From the NCBI RefSeq assembly GCF_913053745.1, contig NZ_CAJXGF010000022.1, positions 1 through 39,143 on the forward strand: a stretch of DNA of 39,143 bases. Reading direction: 5' to 3'. This DNA is from an uncultured Nitratireductor sp. Lineage in GTDB: Bacteria; Pseudomonadota; Alphaproteobacteria; Rhizobiales; Rhizobiaceae. The notes beneath the pieces are model-generated. The model saw nothing but the letters and a program-made list of their open reading frames with translations. It was not told where the DNA came from and searched no databases. Made by a program: the position numbers and the translations under genes. Below, piece after piece: positions 34,274 to 39,143 of this stretch; position 1 is the first letter of the stretch, and every line of letters starts with the position of its first letter.

Positions 34274-34721
34274 TGAAATCTCCAAGGGCGCCGGGCGCCC
34301 GCCTGTTGATTGGGTGCCGGGAAAATAAGCACTGGAGTAAATTTTTCTATAGATCAGCACACACAAGAGCCGAAAAAGCAAATCGAATATCATGAAAATG
34401 AAATTTCAGGTACGCGATGCTCGGAACCGGGCGTTATCGAGCATATTTTGACTCTTTCCCTTAGTCCTTATGACGGGCGTTCCGCGCGCGCAGGTCCGGC
34501 CAATCCTGCATCCCGCCCCTTGCACTTGTGCCATTCTTCCCCTAGAAGCCGCGAAAAGGCCACAAAGCCCGACAAAATGCCTCGGAATGGTCACGACATG
34601 GCTGCAATGCCTAACGGGCCCGGTAATCTTTTCGAAAGCATAAGGGTTCATTTTCTATAAGCGGAGTGGCATTTTACATTCTCCGCGTGGGGGCCAAATA
34701 GGCGGGACACGACAACCATCC
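34274..34721. other. 448-base divergent intergenic region, no gene seen
   Basis: This A+T-richer stretch separates the ABC transporter operon (minus) from the L,D-transpeptidase (plus). Near the left end GGGCGCCGGGCGCCC (34286-34302 region) forms a strong hairpin just before the ribosome site of the binding-protein gene. On the minus strand TTCGGC, 17 bases, then TATAGA (ending near 34345) could be its promoter. On the plus strand TATAAG at 34656-34661 may be a -10 for the transpeptidase, with no clear -35. Open frames of 80-116 codons here have no family likeness and are rejected. Confidence 0.5.
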
Positions 34722-35999
34722 ATGACACGCCTGATCAAATACACCTTTTTGCTGTCGACAGCGTTTGCGCTGGCTGCATGCAACGAAACACTTGAGGACA
34801 TCGCGCCGAAGGCCGAGCGTCAGCTGCCTGCACGCATCGTGCAGACGATGAAGGCCAAGGGCATGAGCAAAAGCTCTCCCGTGACGATGCGCATCTTCAA
34901 GGAGGAAGGTAAGCTGGAGGTCTGGAAGGCCAAGACAAACGGCCGCTACGACATCATCGCCAGCTACGACATCTGCAAATGGTCGGGTCAGCTCGGGCCG
35001 AAATTCACGGAGGGCGACCGCCAGGCTCCGGAAGGATTCTATACGGTCCGTCCGGCACAGATGAACCCGAAGTCGAGCTATTATCTCGCTTTCAACATCG
35101 GCTTCCCGAACGCCTACGACCAGGCGAATGGCCGCACCGGCAAGCATCTGATGGTGCATGGCGCTTGTTCGTCCGCCGGCTGCTATTCGATGACCGACGA
35201 GCAGATTTCGGAAATTTACGCCTTCGCCCGCGATTCCTTCAAAGGCGGACAACGCGCGTTTCAGGTCCAGGCCTTCCCGTTCCGGATGACGGCCGAAAAC
35301 ATGGCGCGCTACCGGAACGATCCGAATTACGATTTCTGGAAAATGCTCAAGGAAGGCTACGATTATTTCGAGCTGACCAAGATGCCACCGAAGGTGGATG
35401 TGTGCGGCAAGCGCTATGTGTTCAATCGCGAGACGCTGGACGGAGAGAGCCTCTCACCCACCGCTGCCTGCCCGCCGATGAGCCAGCCCGAATCGCTTCT
35501 GACGGCCTACCGGCAGTATCAGAGCCAGTACGACACGGCCTTCAACGCCGCCCTCAAGGCGCAGTCGACGGCATCGAAATCCGAAACCATCGCCGGACAT
35601 CAGGAAGCACGCCTGGTGGCGGACTGGAGCAAGCGCCGCGCAAGGGGCGAGAAGGTTTCGCGCCTTCCGCCCAACATTCCCTCGCCGACGGCGGTGGCCG
35701 AGGCTCCCGAGCCGGCTTCGACGCCAGCGGTTGCAGCAACGGCATCGGCTTACACAGCCGAACCCGCGTCGCGTCTGCAAAACGCGCTCGAGGCTGCCGC
35801 CGGAGAGGCGCAGCAACAGTCGCAGGAAAATGCCGCAGCGGCGACAACGGAAACGCCCGTCGAGGGTGCTGTCCCCAACCCGACACCGCGACCGAACACC
35901 AGCGCCGAGCGCACGGCGTCGGTCCCGGCTCCGGCTCCGGCCGCGGGTGGCCAGGGCACCTCTTTACGCCGCCGCATTCAGAATCTCTTCAGCCGCTGA
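34722..35999 (+). CDS. L,D-transpeptidase family lipoprotein (YkuD domain, YafK-like)
   Basis: A 425-residue envelope protein. The lipobox LAAC20 ends a short signal sequence, so C20 should carry lipid. The YkuD domain spans about 50-185; the catalytic motif is H146-G-A-C-S-S-A-G-C154-Y-S-M, with C154 as nucleophile. The substrate-side phrase FTEGDRQAPEGFYTVRPAQMNPKSSYYLAFNIGFPNAYD is typical of the YafK/LdtF branch, which acts on L,D cross-links or on protein attachment to peptidoglycan. From about 290 the chain is a low-complexity Ala/Pro/Glu/Thr tail ending TSLRRRIQNLFSR, probably unfolded. The TusA-like gene starts two bases after the stop. Confidence 0.9.
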   Translation: MTRLIKYTFLLSTAFALAACNETLEDIAPKAERQLPARIVQTMKAKGMSKSSPVTMRIFKEEGKLEVWKAKTNGRYDIIASYDICKWSGQLGPKFTEGDRQAPEGFYTVRPAQMNPKSSYYLAFNIGFPNAYDQANGRTGKHLMVHGACSSAGCYSMTDEQISEIYAFARDSFKGGQRAFQVQAFPFRMTAENMARYRNDPNYDFWKMLKEGYDYFELTKMPPKVDVCGKRYVFNRETLDGESLSPTAACPPMSQPESLLTAYRQYQSQYDTAFNAALKAQSTASKSETIAGHQEARLVADWSKRRARGEKVSRLPPNIPSPTAVAEAPEPASTPAVAATASAYTAEPASRLQNALEAAAGEAQQQSQENAAAATTETPVEGAVPNPTPRPNTSAERTASVPAPAPAAGGQGTSLRRRIQNLFSR

Positions 36000-36001
36000 T
36001 C

Positions 36002-36232
36002 GTGACCGCGGCGCCGCAGACATACGACCTCAAGGGGCTGAACTGCCCCTTGCCGGTCCTTCGGGCGCGCAAACGCCTCTCGGGTATGCCAAGCGGCGAC
36101 AGACTCTGGCTGGAAACCACCGACCCGCTCGCGGTGATCGACATCCCCGCATTCTGCAACGAGAACGGACATCTGCTCGTCGAGACGGAAGCCACGCCGG
36201 ACGGGCATCGCTTTCTGGTGGAACGCGGATAG
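36002..36232 (+). CDS. TusA family sulfurtransferase-like protein
   Basis: A 76-residue protein with the TusA fold. YDLKGLNC15PLPVLRARKRLSGMPSGDRLWLETTDPLAVIDIPAFCNENGHLLVE holds the family Cys-Pro-x-Pro motif, whose Cys carries persulfide in true TusA. TusA relays sulfur for tRNA thiolation, molybdenum cofactor or other paths; several paralogues have unknown partners. The start is a GTG two bases after the stop of the L,D-transpeptidase gene, with only a weak ribosome site, so coupled translation is likely. No tusBCDE genes are near, so its partner is unknown. Confidence 0.87.
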   Translation: MTAAPQTYDLKGLNCPLPVLRARKRLSGMPSGDRLWLETTDPLAVIDIPAFCNENGHLLVETEATPDGHRFLVERG

Positions 36233-36262
36233 CTCCGGCGGTGGCGCGCGGTTGGCTGCGCC

Positions 36263-37366
36263 CTATCGGCGAAAACCGGCAATGGCGAGCGGGTTGTCCT
36301 CGAGAGCGGCCCTGTCGGGCATATCGACCGCCGCATCGCCCATAAAGGCAGAAAACAGTCCCTTTACATAGGCTTCATCAAGCCCGGCACCGATGACGAC
36401 CAGACGCACGCCGCGCGTTTCATCGGGCCATTTTGCCAGAAAGCGCGGTTCATGCAGAACCTGGCGAACGCCCTGCACGACAAGCGGCCTGTCCGGTTGT
36501 CCGCGGAGTTCGACAATTCCCTTCAGCCGCAGGATCCGCGCCCCGCATTGGCTGCGCAGGAGGTCGAGAAAATTCTCGAGCGCCGCCCCCGCGATGGGGC
36601 GTTCGTGCGCAAGCGGGATGGTGTCAAACGCCGAGCTATGCGCGTGATCGTGATGGTGATGGTGATGGTGGTCATCATCATGGTGATGGTGGTCGTGGCT
36701 ATGATGGCGATACGGCGCAGCGGCGCGCATCACCCCCGCCGCGCGAGCACCGATATCCAGCGCGCTGCAATCGATGACTGTCATCGCCTCCGACTCATGC
36801 GCGGCGAGCGGCCCGAGCCCCGGCGCAAGCGATGCCAGATGCGCCGTCAGCCGGGAAAGCGTGTCTGCATCCACCATGTCCGTTTTCGTAAGGAGCAGCC
36901 GGTCGGCGACGGCCACCTGGCGTCGGGCCTCCTCGTGCGCCTCGAGCGTCTCCAGTCCATGCACCGCATCCACCAGCGTGACGACCCCGTCCAGCCGGAA
37001 TCGCGCGGCCAGTGCCGGATGCGCCGCCAGTGCCTGCAAGACGGGAACCGGGTCGGCAAGCCCCGTGGTCTCGACGACGACGCGCTTGAGAGCGCCGGCA
37101 CGACCGTCCGCCATTCGCTCGTCGAGGTCCACAAGCGTGTCCACCAATGCGCCGCGAACCGTGCAGCACAGGCATCCGTCCGACAATTCGATGATGCCAT
37201 CGGACGCTTCTTCCACCAGAAGGTGATCAATGCCGATCGCGCCAAACTCGTTGACGATCACGGCGGTGTCGGAAAGGGCCGGATCGCGCAGAAGGCGGTT
37301 GATCAATGTGGTCTTTCCGGCGCCGAGGAAGCCCGTGACCAGCGTCAACGCTATTGTGTCGGTCAT
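36263..37366 (-). CDS. COG0523 (CobW/YciC-like) metal-chaperone GTPase with His-rich loop
   Basis: A 367-residue G3E GTPase. Walker A is GFLGAGKTT (12-20), the metal site is GCLCC (C65, C67, C68), the specificity motif is TKTD (160-163), and the C-terminal CobW domain starts at about 255. Between the domains, residues 221-243 hold 16 histidines in 23 positions. Such loops are common in zinc-linked members (ZagA, YciC, YjiA type) and can store or pass metal. It lies far from the cobS-cobT genes and directly behind a D-Ala-D-Ala carboxypeptidase gene with a 7-base gap, so a zinc role is likelier than one in B12 synthesis; this is inference. Confidence 0.9.
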   Translation of the reverse strand: MTDTIALTLVTGFLGAGKTTLINRLLRDPALSDTAVIVNEFGAIGIDHLLVEEASDGIIELSDGCLCCTVRGALVDTLVDLDERMADGRAGALKRVVVETTGLADPVPVLQALAAHPALAARFRLDGVVTLVDAVHGLETLEAHEEARRQVAVADRLLLTKTDMVDADTLSRLTAHLASLAPGLGPLAAHESEAMTVIDCSALDIGARAAGVMRAAAPYRHHSHDHHHHDDDHHHHHHHDHAHSSAFDTIPLAHERPIAGAALENFLDLLRSQCGARILRLKGIVELRGQPDRPLVVQGVRQVLHEPRFLAKWPDETRGVRLVVIGAGLDEAYVKGLFSAFMGDAAVDMPDRAALEDNPLAIAGFRR

Positions 37367-37373
37367 CGTCGTG

Positions 37374-38495
37374 TCAGCCGCCCTGCGTTGTGTCCGCCGT
37401 GGCGCTTTTGAGCGGGTAGTCCGGCCGCGGCGTCGGGATCGGCACGTCGGCATAGCGCGGTACGGACGGCGCCGGCCCCGTCGCACCGCCCAGACTGACC
37501 GTCACGGCACGAGGCTCGTGGTTCATCGCCGTCAGGTAGGGCGATCGCTCCACCAGAAGATCGTCATCGTCTCCACGCTCGAACCGCGCCTTGACCGCAG
37601 CTTCCGAGCAGACTTGCGGACGCAGGTCGACCGCCACATCGCGTCCTTCTCCATAGGGAGTAAAACCGGCGATGGAGGGCGAAACCGCCCCTTGAATCCT
37701 GAACCCTTCGGCCAACAGCCGGGCGGCTTCCTCGCCGCGCTCCACCTGCGAGGGCGCGCCGAGCACAATCGTGGCCAGCGTGCGGCCGTGACGCGTGGCC
37801 GTGGCGGCAAGATTGAAACCGGACGAACAGACATAGCCCGTCTTCATTCCATCGGCACCGGGGAAACGGCCCACCAACCAGTTGTAATTGGGCAGAATCT
37901 TGTCGCCGGTTCGAACGGCCTCCATCGAGAAATAATGCGCATGTTCGGGGAACTCGGTGCGGATGGCGCGCACCAGAAGTGCCAGATCGCGCGCCGTGGT
38001 GTATTGCTGCGTGGCGAAGAGACCGTGCGGGTTAACATAGTTCGTGCCCGTCATGCCGAGGCTGTGGGCGGCGGCATTCATGCGTCGTGCAAATGCGTCG
38101 ACCGAACCGCCGACATTCTCCGCGATCGCGGTCGCGACATCGTTCGCGGACTTGACCATGATCAGCTTGATCGCATTGTCGAGCGTCAGCACCGAACCGG
38201 CCGGATAGCCCATCTTGCTCGGCGGCTCGCGCGTCGCCCTCTTGGACACCGTCACCGGCGAATCGAACTGCAATTCGCCGTCCCTGACCGCTTCAAAAGC
38301 CACATAGGCCGTCATCAGCTTGGTCAGCGAAGCCGGATACCAGCGCTGAAACGCATCCTCGTGCGACAACACCCGACCGCTTGTGACGTCGAGAACGATC
38401 GTTGGCCCGGCCGAAGCGGTTACAACCGCCGACACCATCCCCATCACTGCCCCGGCCACAACGGTCGTGGCAAACCTTCCGAAACACATGCGCAT
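37374..38495 (-). CDS. D-alanyl-D-alanine carboxypeptidase (class C low-MW PBP)
   Basis: A 373-residue exported penicillin-binding protein that trims the last D-Ala from peptidoglycan stem peptides. The catalytic motifs are S56-L-T-K59 (YPASLTKLMTAY), S116-A-N118 and K218-T-G220 (DGMKTGYVCSSG). A hydrophobic N-terminal segment (FATTVVAGAVMGMVSAVVTASA) serves for export. From about 265 the C-terminal part is not the usual PBP5 beta domain with a membrane helix, but a segment ending in PIPTPRPDYPLKSATADTTQGG. Start: ATG at 38495, or 38489; both have only a partial ribosome site (GGAT). It is followed at 7 bases by the His-rich GTPase. Confidence 0.92.
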   Translation of the reverse strand: MRMCFGRFATTVVAGAVMGMVSAVVTASAGPTIVLDVTSGRVLSHEDAFQRWYPASLTKLMTAYVAFEAVRDGELQFDSPVTVSKRATREPPSKMGYPAGSVLTLDNAIKLIMVKSANDVATAIAENVGGSVDAFARRMNAAAHSLGMTGTNYVNPHGLFATQQYTTARDLALLVRAIRTEFPEHAHYFSMEAVRTGDKILPNYNWLVGRFPGADGMKTGYVCSSGFNLAATATRHGRTLATIVLGAPSQVERGEEAARLLAEGFRIQGAVSPSIAGFTPYGEGRDVAVDLRPQVCSEAAVKARFERGDDDDLLVERSPYLTAMNHEPRAVTVSLGGATGPAPSVPRYADVPIPTPRPDYPLKSATADTTQGG

Positions 38496-38926
38496 TATCC
38501 GAATTTCATGTCCATCTGAAGCGCCAGGCGCCTTGATTGTCGTGTATGCCAACGGTTCTGTATGCCAACGCCCTACGTGCCAATCATCGCAAAAATGTGC
38601 CTATGGCACAGATTCGCAGATCGACTTCAATCCCCGGCCCCGCCTGCGCCGATACGACCGGCACATTTAACGCGAACCGACCGCTTATAGCAAAAAACCA
38701 AAATTCCCGACGCCGCTCTTCCGGGCCGGCGGATCGGCGCCACGCGACGGGACGACGACCCTGGTCCAAACGGATCAGCTTGCAATCGCGCCCGAACGCA
38801 TCTTACCTAGCGCCTGACTTCAGCAAGATGACCACGGGATGCCTGCGGCCTTGCCCAGCGCCCGTGCAAGGCCCAACCCACAATAAAGCCCAAATGCCGG
38901 CAAAAATTTGAAGGGAGCAGCAAGAC
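38496..38926. other. 431-base divergent control region with direct repeat and palindrome
   Basis: No gene is supported here. TGTATGCCAACG occurs twice (38543-38554 and 38559-38570), a 16-base period, 48-75 bases upstream of the carboxypeptidase start. TGTGCC-TAT-GGCACA (38596-38610) is a perfect palindrome. For the plus-strand amidohydrolase, TTGCAA (38780-38785), 17 bases, then TTACCT (38803-38808) is a weak promoter candidate. GGGAG lies about nine bases before its ATG. Short frames in the region lack family likeness. Confidence 0.45.
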
Positions 38927-39143
38927 ATGCCGATTTTGAATCGTTCTGCGGAATTACAGGCGGAGATTGCCGAATGGCGACGCGACCTTCACCGCAATCC
39001 TGAACTCCTGTTCGACGTGCACCGCACAGCCGCTCTGGTGGAAGAGAAACTCACCGCGTTCGGCTGCGACGAAATCGTGACCGGGCTCGGCAAAACCGGC
39101 GTTGTCGGCATCATCCAGGGCAATCTCGGCACCGGGCCGACGA
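38927..39143 (+). CDS. M20 family amidohydrolase, N-terminal part (truncated by window edge)
   Basis: The first 72 residues of a peptidase M20D / amidohydrolase. AEIAEWRRDLHRNPELLFDVHRTAALVEEKLTAFGCDEIVTGLGKTGVVGII is the standard opening of hippurate hydrolase (HipO), IAA-amino acid hydrolase and N-acyl amino acid amidohydrolases, in which RRDLHxxPEL is the signature. These enzymes cleave N-acyl or small peptide bonds with two bound metal ions, whose ligands lie beyond the window edge. The ATG at 38927 follows GAAGGGAG. The gene is divergent from the carboxypeptidase gene. Confidence 0.9.
   Translation, partial: MPILNRSAELQAEIAEWRRDLHRNPELLFDVHRTAALVEEKLTAFGCDEIVTGLGKTGVVGIIQGNLGTGPT

Noticed and set aside
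34310-34660. Open frames of 81-116 codons on both strands in the gap before the L,D-transpeptidase
   Set aside because: Their translations have no family pattern or hydrophobic segments of note, and the frames lack ribosome sites; the base composition fits intergenic DNA.
38590-38612. Possible sigma-54 promoter (GGCAC...TTTTTGC on the minus strand)
   Set aside because: The GG and GC elements are nine bases apart rather than the required ten, and no enhancer-binding regulator is near.
38537-38911. A 124-codon plus-strand frame before the M20 gene
   Set aside because: Arg/Pro/Ser-rich translation with no recognisable domain, no ribosome site, and it covers repeats and palindromes of a control region.

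Overview
The window looks like chromosome from an alphaproteobacterium of the order Hyphomicrobiales (Rhizobiales), probably near Mesorhizobium, Nitratireductor or another Phyllobacteriaceae genus. This rests on high G+C, the cobT/cobS pair of aerobic B12 synthesis, the run aroB-aroK / small membrane protein-xerD / accA, and dispersed palindromic repeats of a type common in that order. I recognise no rRNA, tRNA, CRISPR array, insertion sequence or prophage. Most of the window is core or stable accessory chromosome.

Layout. (1) 1-2251, plus strand: the end of a LysR-type regulator, a palindromic repeat, and a periplasmic serine hydrolase. (2) 2310-6421, minus strand: a small monooxygenase-fold protein, a phosphofructokinase with PPi-type signature residues, a tandem universal stress protein, and a SulP anion transporter behind a structured leader. 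(3) 6602-12375, minus strand: a DEAD-box RNA helicase, then an arsenic operon arsR - arsC (low-MW phosphatase type) - acr3 - arsC (glutaredoxin type) with an MFS exporter behind it. (4) 12672-18548: fpr (minus) diverges from hyuA-hyuB (plus) across a GntR-like palindrome, followed by an exported phytase-type esterase-like protein on the minus strand. (5) 18724-22698, minus strand: cobT and cobS, separated by a GFA-family zinc protein, plus a J-domain protein. (6) 22844-28633: bolA, a CNNM/CBS protein with aroB and aroK in ATGA-overlapped translation order, then a 49-residue membrane peptide, xerD and accA. (7) 28640-32069: four genes with little known function (beta-propeller, TPR/winged-helix regulator, DUF899, DUF2182). 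(8) 32097-34273: an amino-acid ABC importer. (9) 34722-39143: an L,D-transpeptidase lipoprotein, a TusA-family protein, a His-rich COG0523 GTPase paired with a D-Ala-D-Ala carboxypeptidase, and the start of an M20 amidohydrolase.

How the genes work together. The arsenic operon covers sensing, two arsenate reductases of different families, and arsenite export. CobS and CobT are the chaperone part of cobaltochelatase; its large subunit CobN is not in the window. AroK and AroB supply shikimate and dehydroquinate, AccA supplies malonyl-CoA, and the transpeptidase and carboxypeptidase remodel peptidoglycan. The places most worth a second look are the SulP leader RNA (about 6404-6575), the 28640-32069 cluster, the dual-reductase arsenic operon, the GFA gene inside cobST, the hyuAB/fpr control region, and several perfect palindromes and direct repeats in promoter regions.
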